A stretch of 64,000 nt of DNA from Populus alba (GCF_005239225.2 NC_133293.1:558001-622000), one strand, 5' to 3'; positions 35,235 to 46,850 are shown, counted from the stretch's first letter. A program made the numbers and translations. The notes: generated from the letters alone by a model not told the origin.

Positions 35235-38200
35235 CTTCAATCCAATGGTAAGAATTAAAAACAAAAAAACCAATCTATAAACCAAGATTTTCATTTTCAT
35301 TTTATGCCTTCTCATTTGTTCTATCTAACTAATTCTAAAGATTTACTTTCTATAAATACAAATATAATTATGAGCGATAACTTAACTGGTCAGACTATAA
35401 ATTTATTTTTTTAATTATTATAAATTTGAGTCTCTTCAGAGCCATTAAAAATTTGCATAATCGTTAATTTTAGTACCTGTGGAATTAATCGAGATACATG
35501 CAAGCTGATCTGAACACACACACAAAATATATATATATATATATTCATTAAAGCATTGTAAAATTAAAAAAAAAACATGTAAAAAATCAATCACTATTTA
35601 AAAATAAAACTAAACCAAATAATAGTTCAAGAAACCAGTAACAAATAGAAACCGACTATATACAATTCAGCCGTGTCATTGTTCATGCCTCTTTTTCGTC
35701 ACGCGTAGCATGGCTATGCTCATTGCTTTGAATCTAACCAAGACAACATGATGTAAATCCCTCCAATATTGTCAGGAGATGTAATTATTGTAACCATGTT
35801 TGTTGGCTGGGAAACCATTTATGATATATGTGAACGTGAGAATAGTTCAAGACGATCGTTACCTTCATCTTTCGAACCAGGAATACATGTATGTATATAT
35901 AAATAAATAAATAAAAACTGTCAGGCAAATTAAGTATGTCTCTGGACATATATCATTTTCCAGTATAATTTCTATTTTACTCTTAAAAACAACTAATGGT
36001 TTTGTTATTAAAAGTAATTTGATCTTTTTACATGGTTTATTGATCATTATCAAATTAATTAGAGATATATATTTTTTTTCACTTTTTCTAAATACACTAG
36101 AATGACTAAATTATCATTAAAATAAAATTAAAATAAGAACTAGTGACTTTTCACTTTTAAAAGCACAATAAAATAATTATATTACCTTGAAAAACATTTT
36201 TTTTTAACTGGGGTATAAAGATTATTTTTGTATTTTCATTATAGTTTTTTGTTATAACAAAGTTAAGTGAAAATAATTTAGATCCTTTTTGTTTGTTAGA
36301 AAATAGCTTTTATGGAAAGTGAAGTTCTTAAAAGTAAAGTATTTTATTATGTTTGATAGTATCATAAAAAACGAGTTAGAAATATTTTTTAATATTTGAC
36401 TATGCCATGAAAAATAAGGTAAAAAATAACTTTTAAATATTTTTTTTAATTTATTAAAAGAATGAAAACTAATCTAATATATGAAAAAGTTGAAGGAAGA
36501 TTGAATTGAAAAAAAAATCAATCTCATAAATCATTTTAAATAAATATAAATAGCAATCACAATAATAGATATTAGTCTAACGGGTAAAAAAAGTTGAAAA
36601 AAAAGATTAAATTGAAAAGAAGTTTCAATTTCATAAATTATTTCAAATAAAATAAATAATAAAAAAATTAAGAATTGAATATGATTGATAAAAAAATTTC
36701 AATCAAGAAAAATATAAGAAAAAAAAATAACAATAAAAAAGAAATAAGGACTAAAATTGATATAAAAATAAAATTATGTCAAATTCTAAGGGATGGAAAA
36801 AAAAATTCAAAACAAAATATACAACAATAAAAAAAATTTATGATCAAATTTGATATAATCAATAAATAACAAGATATTTTTTAATTTTTTTGAAATAAAG
36901 TACATTCCACCTAAAATAAAATATTTACCCGAAAACAAAACTAATTTTTCTTTTGGTTGGAAAGTGCTTAATGTTAACCAACTTTTCTGTAAAAAAATTT
37001 GAAAAATGATTGTTAGGAAACCACTTTTTATAAAATAAATGTGGGTGCTTTTTAATAAATATAAAATATTAGTTTTTTTACAAAATTGGTTGGCATATGC
37101 AATGCCTCCACGCTATTCGAGCAGCAAGTGAGTAGATGTTTGGTGACCAAACGATAGCTTTCGAGGTGCTTGGCGGCCTTACCATCCATTGGCAGTGCGT
37201 GTGGTATACAGACCTCCGATGTGGCACTATGTGTTTTTCCCTCCCTTTCTCTCTCTCTTTCCTTTTATTTTCACGCTTAAACCTTCAAACTTTCAAAGAA
37301 ACCCTTAAATTTGTTTTTGTCATCAGATTTGGTAAGTGTTCTTTTGATTTTTATTTGTTTTTCTTTGACTTTTTCTTGATAGAATTTATTTTTTAATTTT
37401 ATTCCTTGACATTTGATTTCATTTCATTCTTATATCAAATTTAATTGTTATTTTTTTTATTGCTATTTATTTTACTTTGGTAAAATTTTTAGATTTAAAT
37501 ATTTTTTATTTTATTTTTTAACATTAAATTTATTATGAATTAAGCTTTTTGGTTGAATCTAAGTCTAGAATTTTACAGGTTACAGGTTTAAAAAACTAAC
37601 TCAGGTTTAAGAGATTCATCTGAATTTTCTTATTTTTTTTCTTTTCTTTTTGCTTATGTTGTTTCAGGTTTATCATTCAATATTTATTTATTTCTTAAAT
37701 TTTATCTCTAATTTTTTTACAACTCTTCAATTTATCCATATTTAATCTAACCAGAGGTCAATTAAAAATCAGTCAAGGCCAACCAAGAATAGAATAATAG
37801 AAAGAAAAAAAAAAGACACATATTGTTTTAACTGGGTTAACTTATTGTGGTCAAGTCCATTGTCTAGACTGTAAATTTCACATGTTAACTTTGGTTAGTA
37901 TAATGTGTCACCATATTTTCACTTCACTTTTTTATTTTTTTTATTTTTATGATCTGATCCTTCGATAGTCTGCTATATTACATTTAAGTTAAGGCTAGGT
38001 AAAGATTAAAAAAATACATTGTGATTTACTTAAAACAAAATCACCTACTTGTACGCTCTTGAATCATGAAGTCAAGCCACATTGAATTTTTTTTTTTGTA
38101 TTTATTAATACATATAGTAGTTGATTAATTTAATTTGATCACTAATTAAGTTTTTTATTCTCATTTTAAATATTATATCATATACAAGAAAAATAACAAT

Positions 38201-38463
38201 GCTTAGACTTTTTTATACAATAATTGTGTTTTAATTGGATCCATATCGAATGCTCTATTTGGGAATATAGTTGAAATAACGTTTCCTCAAATTAAATTTT
38301 TTAAATATTTTTAGATTTTTTTGATGTGTTGACCTCAAAAATAATTTTTAATATATATAAAAAATATCATTTTTAATATATTTCTAAATAAAAAGCACTT
38401 TAAACTATAATCGCTAAGAATCCTAAATAAAACCGAATTACAAGCACGAGGCCTAGTTATAGA
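35235..38463. other. intergenic AT-rich DNA, no gene seen
   Basis: Most of this stretch is A/T-rich with stops in all frames. 37090-37260 is less AT-rich and includes a CT-rich segment, but I recognise no product. 38270-38420 resembles the dispersed AT-rich repeat. A CA/TA microsatellite lies at 35512-35545. Confidence 0.45.
35512..35545. repeat. (CA)n-(TA)n microsatellite
   Basis: CACACACACA is followed by AAATATATATATATATATAT; seen directly. Confidence 0.85.
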
Positions 38464-40680
38464 CTAGTGACATGACCCGCACGATACCGCGGGTTAATTG
38501 TTTTTACATAAAAAATATCAAAAAAAGCTAAGATTTAAAAATGTTAGGTTTTTCTACAAAGTTATACCTAAGAGTCTTGAGTTTGGCTGCAACGCTTAAC
38601 CTAAGAGTACTATTTATAATATTAATAATAACATTAAACTTGCATGACCCAAGTTTAAGTGGGTCTGGCTGCAATACCAGACCCAACAGCCTTAGATGTA
38701 GGTCTGGGTGCAAGATCGTGTCATAAAAATGTGATAATTAAATTGATTAATTAAAAAAAAAAACAAAGAAAAAAAACCAACATAAAGAAAAAAACTAATG
38801 AAGAAAAAGAAAAAAAAATCTGAATTAATTGGGTTAACCCTTCAAACCTTGGATTTGTGTCGTGAAAATTTGATAACTAAATAGAAAAAAAAAATTGATG
38901 GGTTACCTAGAATTAATTGGGCTAACTCGTTAAACGAGGTTAACCTGTCACATCCGGAATCCGTATCATGAAAATTTAATAACTGAATAGAAAAAAAAAT
39001 TAAACATTAACAAACTAAATTAAATGAAAAAAATTAATTAAAAACAAAAGGCATCAACCTTTTCATTGTGGATTGCATTGTGTAATGCACAGTCAAAGGC
39101 ATAAAAACGGCAAAAAAACAAAAAGAAAAAAAATTCTCTAATTAGCCAAACCTAAGATAACTAAATAGAAAAAAGGCATCAACCAATAACTAAATAGAAA
39201 AAAAATTCATATTAATGAACTAAATTAAATTAAATAAATATTAATTCAAAATAAAAAATAACAGAAAAAAAAACTTATAAGAAGAAAAAAACTAATGAAG
39301 AAAAAGAAAAAAAAAATCTAAATTAACTGGGTTAACCCATCAAACCTAAGATCCGTGTTATGAAAGTTTGATAACTAAATAGAAAAATATTTAATATCAA
39401 CAAACTAAAAAAAAATTAATTAAAAAAAAAAAGAAGGCATCAGCCTTTTCGCTGTGGACTGTATTGTGCAGTCCACAGTGAAAGGCATAAAAAAAACAAA
39501 AAAAAAAAAACTAGAAAGCATCAGTCTTTTTACTGTGGACTGCATACAATATTAAAAGATGAAATCGGAAGAAAAAAACTAATGAGAAAAAAGAAAAAAA
39601 ATCCAAATTAACTGGGTTAACTCGCCAAATCAGGTTAACTCGTCAAATCTGGGATTCGTGTTATGAAAGTGTGATAACTAAATAGAAAAAAAACATTTAA
39701 TATTAATGAACTAAATTTAAAGAAAAAGATTAATTAAAAAGGAAAAGGCAAAGAGAGAAAAAAAAAACCTATACGAAGAAAAAAACTAATGAAGAAAAAA
39801 AAATCTGAATCAATTGGGTTAAACCATCAAACCTGAGATTTGTGTCATAAAAGCCTGATAATTAAACAGAAAAAAATTTAATATTAAGAAACTATAGAAA
39901 AAAAATAAACTAAAGGCATAAGTTTTTTCACTGTGGACTGCACCGTGCAGTTCACGGTAAAAGGCTTAAAAAGAAAAAAAAAAAGAGGAAAAAAAAAAAC
40001 AAAGGCATACGCCACTGGTTAATTTTTTTTCTTGCATAAAACAATATATAAAAAAAAACTAAGATCTAAGAGTGTTAAGTTTTTCTGCAAATATATACCC
40101 AAAAGCTTTGGATCTAGCTGCAACGCTTGACCTAAGAATAATATTTATAATAATATTAAACTTACATAACTTAAGTTTAAGTGAGTCTGATTGCAACACC
40201 GGACCCAAGAACATTGGATATGGGTCTAACTGTAAGGTCATGTCATAAAAGTGTGATAATTAAATAGATTAATTAAAAAGAAAAAACAAAGGAAAAAAAA
40301 CCAATAGCAAGAAAAAAATTAATGAAGAAAAAAAAAATCTGAATACTGGGTTAACCCATCAAACCTGGGATTTGCGTCATGAAAGTTTGACAACTAAATA
40401 GAAAAAAAAAAATTGACAGGTTTACACAGAATTAACTGGGTTAATCTGTCAAGCCCGAGATACGTGTCATGAAAGTCTGATAATTAAATAGAAAAAAATT
40501 TAACATTAACAAATTAAATTAAACGAAAAAACTTAATTAAAAAGAAAAAAAATCCTTGGTTAACTCATCAAATTAGGTTAACCCATCAAACCCGGGATCC
40601 GTGTTATGAAAGTCTGATAACTAAATAAAAAAAAATAACATTAACAAACTAAATCAAATAAAAACAATTCTTTAAAAGAT
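38464..40680 (-). mobile_element. Helitron-like element(s), same family as 18855-21127, reversed
   Basis: On the minus strand the end reads AACCCGCGGTATCGTGCGGG then TCATGTCACTAG, with T following (38468-38464 on plus; hairpin 38476-38493). 38464-38740 is the reverse complement of the end region of the plus-strand element. The body has the same degenerate tandem units (GGGTTAACCCATCAAACC, GTGTCATGAAAGTTTGATA, AACTAAATAGAAAAA). A second copy of the end-proximal segment occurs at about 40020-40400, so two elements are nested or joined. The far end is not resolved. No Helitron protein is encoded. Confidence 0.65.
39443..39486. repeat. hairpin inside the Helitron-like element
   Basis: GCCTTTTCGCTGTGGACTG and CAGTCCACAGTGAAAGGC pair across a short loop. 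Diverged versions stand at about 39059, 39524 (left arm only) and 39928, and the best-paired one is at 18853 in the other element. They may mark internal or former 5' ends of copies. Confidence 0.75.
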
Positions 40681-40729
40681 AAAAAATAATTTATTTTTTA
40701 AAAAAAAGACAGTTTGACGCTTCATTTAC

Positions 40730-40885
40730 TTTTTAGTATATAATATAATATAATATAATATAATTATAATAATATAATATATTAATAATGGGGAAAGTGT
40801 AAATTTAGTATATGTTATAACATAATATAATATAATAATTATAATAATATAATATATTAATAATGAGGAAAGTATAAAAAACATG
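40730..40885. repeat. AT-rich tandem duplication
   Basis: A segment of TAATATAATATAATTATAAT then ATATTAATAATGGGGAAAGT is repeated about 70 bases later with GAGG for GGGG. Both copies are visible directly. Confidence 0.7.
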
Positions 40886-40929
40886 GGAAAGTAAGTGTAA
40901 AAGGTGTGGAAAAGCTAAGTACTTTTCAA

Positions 40930-41700
40930 GTATTGTTAATTAACAGTGTGTTTGATATTGCGATAGCTGTTGTGGTTGTGGTTTAAAAAAAAGTTGTTTT
41001 ATAAAAAGTACTTTTAGTTGAGGTTGGTTTGAAAAAATAGGTGTTTCGTTAAAACTGTGGTTAAAATTAAGGTTGAAAAAAAAAATAGTTTAATGTGTTT
41101 GGTTAAGAATGCTTTTGAAATTGAGATTATAAAATAATTTTAAAAAATATATATTAATATTGATGGTTTTAAATTTAAATATTGTAAAATTAATTACTCC
41201 TATTACATCATGAAAAAAATAATACTTTATATAAAATATTTTTTATTATTCCATTAAACTATTTATAATTCCATTACGTACAAAATTCATTTGATAAAAA
41301 CTATAAAATTGATATTACTGTGCGAGTGAATTTAATTCACTTTATACTAGTTTTTCGAGAAAAAAATATTGTTTTGTCAATGAATTTAACTCTCTAAACT
41401 ATTATTTTAAAAAAAAAAATTAATACAATTAAAACTTTCACAAAAAAAAAAAAAACCGTGAACAATGCGAGTGAATTGCACTGTTCACGTGAACAGTGCA
41501 ATTCACTGGTGAACAGTGCAGTGAATTGCACTGTTCCTATTTTTTATAACATGCAGAGAATGAAAAGCATGTTTTCGTTGCTTTTTCTTTTCAGCGTTTT
41601 AAACGCAAAAATTGTGTGAGTCCCATGAACAGTAAACTGCTTTTTTATATTACCAAATGGCTGCGTGCTGCATTTTAAATAAAACGCAGCCGCAACCGCG
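40930..41700. other. probable non-autonomous element remnant around a palindrome
   Basis: The segment starts with GTGTTTGATATTGCGATAGC and ends near ACCAAATGGCTGCGTGCTGC and AACGCAGCCGCAACCGCG, phrases that look like diverged reverse complements of each other (GCGATAGCTGTTGTGGTTGT against GCAGCCGCAACCGC). The palindrome at 41470 is near its right side. Element type and exact ends could not be fixed. Confidence 0.35.
41470..41507. repeat. perfect 38-bp palindrome
   Basis: AGTGAATTGCACTGTTCAC is followed at once by its exact reverse complement, with no loop. A second, shorter inverted repeat follows: GAACAGTGCA (41511-41520) and TGCACTGTTC (41527-41536) around GTGAAT. Confidence 0.95.
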
Positions 41701-42366
41701 TAGAAAAACGAAGTCTAAAGATGAAAGGATGAAAACATGATATATGTAGTCTTCCAACTAACTATTTTCTCCATAAAAATCAAAATTCCCCCAGGAGTGG
41801 ACAAGACCAGAGGAAAAGGGGGATGCCGTGTCGAAGAAGACAAGGATGAAAAGAGCGAGGGACCGGATCTAGCGTCGATGAGGATGGACGACTGATGTTG
41901 ATGCTTATTTCGTAGGCAGATATGAGACGCACGGAGACTAGTGTGAGAAAAATCGTGAGAGAAGACCTCAATCTCTCCAAAGTCGAAGAAGTCGTTTCGT
42001 CACAAGTTCTCTCCTTTCCCTCTAATTTTTTCCCTAATTTGTTCGAATCAGTGATTTTTCTTTCGTTCTGTAAGGAATCTGCCTTTAAAAAAAAAATCAT
42101 TTATGTATCATTGTTGAAGGAAATATAAATTCTATGGTTGACTGTGGGACTGATTTTGAATGCCATGTAGTTGTGGTTTTTACCGTCAAGAACTCTCATT
42201 TAATGGGGTTCCAGTAATTGTTTGCTCATCATGTTTATGAAGCTTGGAGCTTGAAATTCATGTTAATGGGGACAATACTTTTTGTTGCTTTTTGACATCC
42301 AGGTTTGCTTAGGGAAGTGACTGGTCTTTCTATTGGCTAATTTGATTTGGCTTTGGATTGTCAATT
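41700..42366. other. non-coding stretch before the minisatellite
   Basis: Mixed-composition DNA with short open frames on both strands. None resembles a known protein and none has flanking gene structure. Confidence 0.4.
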
Positions 42367-42673
42367 GCTGGTATGACTACGTACGTTGTAGTTAGCTCTT
42401 TCTTGCTGGTGTTTCTTTTCCTGTTGTCCACACGATTTTCCCTTTTTAAGCTGTGAGCTGTCCATATTACTGGTATGACTACGAACTTTGTAGTTAGTTC
42501 TTTCTTGCTGGTGTTTCTTTTCCTGTTGTCCACACGATTTTCCCTTTTTAAGCTGTGAGCTGTCCATATTACTGGTATGACTACGAACTTTGTAGTTAGT
42601 TCTTTCTTGCTGGTGTTTCTTTTCCTGTTGTCCACACGATTTTCCCTTTTTAAGCTGTGAGCTGTCCATATTG
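42367..42673. repeat. 102-bp minisatellite, left block (three units)
   Basis: Units begin at 42369, 42471 and 42573, each running TGGTATGACTAC, TTTGTAGTTAGTTCTTTCTT, CCACACGATTTTCCC and AGCTGTGAGCTGTCCA. The copia element cuts the third unit at its end (TSD TATTG 42669-42673). Since 102 is 34 codons and the unit lacks stops in more than one frame, long false reading frames appear on both strands. Confidence 0.92.
42669..42673. repeat. target-site duplication TATTG (left)
   Basis: TATTG immediately left of the copia LTR is repeated at 46247-46251 immediately right of the other LTR, and restores the minisatellite phrase CCATATTGCTGGTATG. Confidence 0.9.
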
Positions 42674-42881
42674 TATTTACTTTCAGAATTGTATTTCTTC
42701 ATCCTATTGATTGAATAGGAATGATATAATTTATAGGATACAAACCTATATAAAAAACAGGAAACTAAATATACAAGGAAATCTGGAAACTAATTACAGG
42801 AATCAATTTTCCTAATTCAAGGAACAAATATAGAATCTTACACCTATACAATCCCTGATTAGACGAGATAAAATCTCAACA
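42674..42881 (-). repeat. 3' LTR of the copia element
   Basis: On the minus strand it runs TGTTGAGATTTTATCTCGTC to AAAGTAAATA, so the ends are TG...TA. The other LTR has the same length and ends. Confidence 0.93.
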
Positions 42882-42933
42882 CTTCCTCTCAAGTTGGTGC
42901 ATAGATGTCACACATGCCCAACTTGTCTAAAAG

Positions 42934-45900
42934 CTATGAGAACACTCGATTTGAGACTGCTTTGGTGAGGATGTCAGCCAATTGATCCTCATATCGAATC
43001 TTAGGCAACTCCACAATTTTTCCATCCAATTTCTCTTTAATAAAGAATCTGTCTACCTCGACATGCTTTGTACGATCATGTTGAACTGGGTTATGGGCAA
43101 TATCACATGCTGCTTTATTATCACAATATAGTTGAATTGGTTGCCTAGATTGGTAACCAAGGTTCTGTAAGAGAAGCCTTAGCCACAGTGCTTCACAAAG
43201 TCCAAGGGCCATACCTCTGAATTCAACTTCTGCGCTAGAGCGAGCAACAACATTCTGTTTCTTGCTTCTCCAAGTAACAAGATTACCTCCTACAAAGGTA
43301 AAGTAACCAGAAGTAGATCGCCTATCATCTATAGCTCCAGCCCAGTCAGCATCAGTATATGTATCTATGCTTTGGTAATCTGCATTCTTAGTGAACAAAA
43401 TCCCCTTTCCTGGAGCAGCCTTCAAAAACCTTAAAATTCACATTAGTGCATTCATATGTTGTTCTCCAGGATTATGCATAAACTGGCTAACAATACTCAA
43501 TGCGTATGCCAAATCCGGTCGTGTGTGCGCTAAGTACATTAATCTGCCAACAAGTCTTTGATATCTTCCCTTATCAGTAGGTACCTGGTTAGACTCAACA
43601 CATAACTTCAGACCTTCTTCCACCGGTGTTTCAGCTGGCTGACATGCTAACATACTAGTCTCTTGTAATAAATCTAAGGCATATTTTCTTTGAGATAGAA
43701 AGATCCCTTTATTAGATCGAGACACTTCTATCCCAAGAAAATATTTTAAATCACCTAAATCTTTCATTTCAAATTCTTTGGACAAGTAATTTTGTAGAGC
43801 CTTCCTTTCTTCAGGATCATTTCCTATAACCACCATATCATCCACATATATAATGAGTGCAGTGATCTTACCCCGTTGTTTCTTCAAGAACAAAGTGTGA
43901 TCTGAATTGCTCTGATGATAGCCAAAAGCTATCATGGACTTTGTGAACCTTCTAAACCATGCTCTCGGAGATTGTTTCAACCCATACAACGATTTCTTTA
44001 ATCTGCACACCTTCTGACTCTGCCTTGTTGATATCATGCACCCCGGTGGGAGATCCATATAAACTTCTTCAGACAATTCTCCTTGTAAAAATGCATTCTT
44101 TACATCAAATTGTTGTAATGGCCAATCCAAGTTCGCAGCTAAAGATAACAAGACTCGAACTGTGTTGATTTTAGCTACAGGTGCAAACGTCTCCGTGTAA
44201 TCGATTCCATAGGTTTGGGTGTAACCTTTTGCCACTAGTCTTGCTTTGAAGCGTTCAATTGTGCCATCAACTTTGTACTTCACAGTGTAAATCCATCGAC
44301 ATCCAACTGGTTTTTTTCCTAGTGGAGGATCAACGAGTTCCCAGGTTTCATTTTTTTGTAAGGATTTCATCTCCTCATTCATAGCTGCTTTCCACCTGGG
44401 ATCAACTAAGGCTTCCTGCACACTGTTAGGAATAGATACAGTAGATAGTTGATTTACAAATGACATATTTGATTCTGACAACCGATGGTTAGACACATAA
44501 TGACTCATGGGATATTTAATTTTGCTAGAAAGTTCAGGTTCATATGTGGGTTTAGGAATACCTCTGGTGTGACGTTGTGGTAATTGTTTTAGAAATGGTT
44601 CTGAAACCATATCAGAAACATCCGCAGCAGAAGATTGGTTTGGTATTATACAAGGGTTTGACTCGGATAAAGGAGCAACGTCTTCAGCTTCTAGACTTTC
44701 ATCCTCACTTGTATCTAAAGACATACCACTTAAATCCAATTCACCCACTTCATGATTGACTGGTCCAGCTTGTGAGACGTCACCACTTGAATCCAAGGTT
44801 ATACCACTTTGATCCAAGTTGCCCACATCCAGGTTATTAGATTCAGGAGATTCGCTTTCCTCAGAATTATGAGTATAGTTTAGACCATCATAATCTAGAG
44901 TCTGAATTTCCTTTTGGTTCTCCCCTTGAAGTTCAGGCTCAGGGGAAAAATACATTGAGTCCTCATTGAAAACAACATCCATTGTGATAAACATTCATCG
45001 AGTTAGAGGATGATAACATCTGTATCCCTTTTGATGAGTAGCATATCCGAGAAAAACACATCGTAACGCTCGAGGAGTCAACTTGTTGCACTGATGTTTG
45101 TGAAGGTGCACAAATGCTACACACCCAAAGATATGAGGAGGCAAATTCGGGACTGTTGGGGCTACAACTGCGTCACTAAGAGCTTGGAATGGTGTCTGAA
45201 AATTAATAGGGCTAGAGGGCACCCGATTGATTAAATATGCTGCAGAGTTAAGGGTTTCTCCCCAATAGGATAAAGGCATATGAGCTTCTATTAGTGAAGC
45301 TCGAACAACCTCCAATAAGTGTCGATTTTTTCGCTCTGCAACTCCGTTCTGCTGAGGTGTATTGGAACAAGTAGTTTGATTAATAATTCCGTATGTTTCC
45401 AAATACTGCTGAAGTTCAGAACTCTGATATTCTCCTCCATTATCACTGCGGAGAACCTGAATCTGTGCATTGTATTGAGTTTCAATCATTTTATGAAACT
45501 TCTGAAATAACAAATTCACTTCACCTTTGGATGTCATTAAGTATAACCAGGTCATTCTGGTATAGTCATCAATAAAAGTAACAAACCAACGTGATCCATC
45601 AAAAGTAGTAACTTTGGATGGACCCCAGACATCAGAATGTATAACCATAAAAGGGAGTGGACTTTTATTCAAACATAACTGAAAGGAAGCACGATGACTT
45701 TTTGCTAGTTCACAGACATCACAATGGAAACTAGAAATATCAAATTTTGCAAATAAACTAGGAAATAATTTCTTTAGATACCCAAAGGAAGCATGCCCTA
45801 AACGCCGATGCCATAGCCAGATTTCACTTTTTTTTTTTCTCCCCCTCAGAGCCATCCACTGTTAAGGCTTTTCGTAACTCACTTGAACTCGTTGGCACCA

Positions 45901-46036
45901 GGTCCAAGTAATACAACTTCCCTTGCCTAATACCATACCCAATCGTCTGCTTTGTTCGAATGTCCTTAAACACACAAAATTCAGGCCAAAAAATTACAAC
46001 ACAAGATAAAGTTTTGGTTATTTGAGAAACTGATAC
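42934..46036 (-). pseudogene. copia pol: integrase, reverse transcriptase, RNase H, with two TGA stops and one frameshift
   Basis: 46036-45830 holds the pre-integrase part (VSVSQITKTLSCVVIFWPEF). A frameshift in a T run (plus 45829-45839) joins it to 45855-44995: WHRRLGHASFGYLKK, the HHCC cysteines, IHSDVWGPS, LRSDNGGEY and QNGVAERKNRHLL, so the integrase DDE set is complete. RT lies in 44994-43438 with WRWIYTVKYKVDGTIERFKA-type sequence and YVDDMVVIG. RNase H follows in 43425-42934 (TDADWAGAIDDRRSTSGY; YCDNKAACDIAHNP). In-frame TGA codons at 44997-44995 (TR*MFITMD) and 43440-43438 (LM*ILRFLK) each stand where an arginine CGA would fit. The open frame ends at 42936, near the 3' LTR. Confidence 0.93.
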
Positions 46037-46038
46037 CA
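46027..46038 (-). other. primer binding site of the copia element
   Basis: TGGTATCAGTTT on the minus strand begins directly at the LTR edge. TGGTATCA is the usual initiator-tRNA-Met primer site in plant copia elements. Confidence 0.88.
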
Positions 46039-46246
46039 TATTTACTTTTAGAATTGTATTTCTTCATTGTATTGATTGAATAGGAATGATACAATTTATA
46101 AGATACAAACCTATATCAAAAACAGGAAACTAAATATACAAGGAAATCTGGAAACTAATTACAGGAATCAATTTTCCTAATTCAAGGAACAAATATAAAA
46201 TCTTACACCTATATAATCCCTGATTAGACGAGATAAAATCTCAACA
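46039..46246 (-). repeat. 5' LTR of the copia element
   Basis: Same length and ends as 42674-42881. Its right flank is TATTG, the second copy of the target duplication. Confidence 0.93.
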
Positions 46247-46560
46247 TATTGCTGGTATGACTACGAACTTTGTAGTTAGTTCTTTCTTGCTGGTGTTTCT
46301 TTTCCTGTTTTCCACACGATTTTCCCCTTTTTAAGCTGTGAGATGGCCATATTGCTGGTATGACAACGAACTTTGTAGTTAGTTCTTTCTTGCTGGTGTT
46401 TCTTTTCCTGTTTTCCATACGATTTTCCCTTTTTAAGCTGTGGCATGGCCATATTGCTGGTATGACTACGAACTTTGTAGTTAGTTCTTTCTTGCTGGTG
46501 TTTCTTTTCCTGTTTTCCATACGATTTTCCCGTTTTAAGCTGTTGCTTGGTGGCATGGCC
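46247..46560. repeat. 102-bp minisatellite, right block (three units)
   Basis: Units begin at 46253, 46356 and 46458. The first is 103 bases because of one extra C in the TTTCCCC run. These units have ...GGCATGGCCATATTGC where the left block has ...GAGCTGTCCATATTAC, so the two sides had already diverged before or after the copia insertion. Confidence 0.9.
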
Positions 46561-46850
46561 ATGTTGCTGCTGCTATGGTGTTCTTGCTGTGGCTGCCTTT
46601 TTTCCAAATGATTTGCTTGAGCAGCAAATGCATAACTTGGAAGAGTGAAGGTGGAACTTGAGCAGAAAAATAATAGGGGCTTGCAAATACAAAGGAAAAG
46701 CTTAGCATGGTCGTGACCAAGGGAGAGAAATTGGTTCAGCGACAGGATTCACCAAGGCACGCTCTAGCTGAGAAAAAACAAGCGGGCTTGAGAAACGTGT
46801 GGATGAATTGCAACAGCATGATTATCCACAGTGTTAGTCAGTGTTTAGGA
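46561..46850. other. flank of the minisatellite, no gene proven
   Basis: A minus-strand ATG at 46607-46605 opens a frame (MEKRQPQQEHHSSSNMAMP) that runs into the minisatellite. No homology is recognised and several frames are open in the repeat, so I do not call a gene. Confidence 0.35.

Larger units (their letters stand above)
42674..46246 (-). mobile_element. Ty1/copia LTR retrotransposon, gag and protease deleted
   Basis: Two 208-bp LTRs (42674-42881 and 46039-46246) differ at about 8 positions by eye. A 5-bp TATTG duplication flanks them. On the minus strand the primer site TGGTATCAGTTT follows the 5' LTR at once, and CTTGAGAGGAAG precedes the 3' LTR. The internal order is pre-integrase, integrase, RT, RNase H, which is copia order. 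Between the primer site and the pre-integrase part only about 0 to 20 bases remain, so gag and protease are missing and the element is 3.6 kb instead of about 5 kb. Catalytic motifs in the rest are intact, so decay is mild. Confidence 0.95.

Noticed and set aside
37136..37396. 86-codon frame MFGDQTIAFEVLGGLTIHWQ
   Set aside because: It runs into T-rich DNA giving a run of Phe and Leu; no family resemblance.
41780..42128. Opposed frames of 106 and 68 codons
   Set aside because: No recognised domain, no splice or promoter structure, and both overlap on opposite strands.
42330..42702. Minus-strand frame of 34-residue repeats (KKGKSCGQQEKKHQQERTNY) as a repeat-protein gene
   Set aside because: A 102-bp unit without stops keeps several frames open at once, on both strands; there is no upstream gene structure and the copia insertion cuts it.
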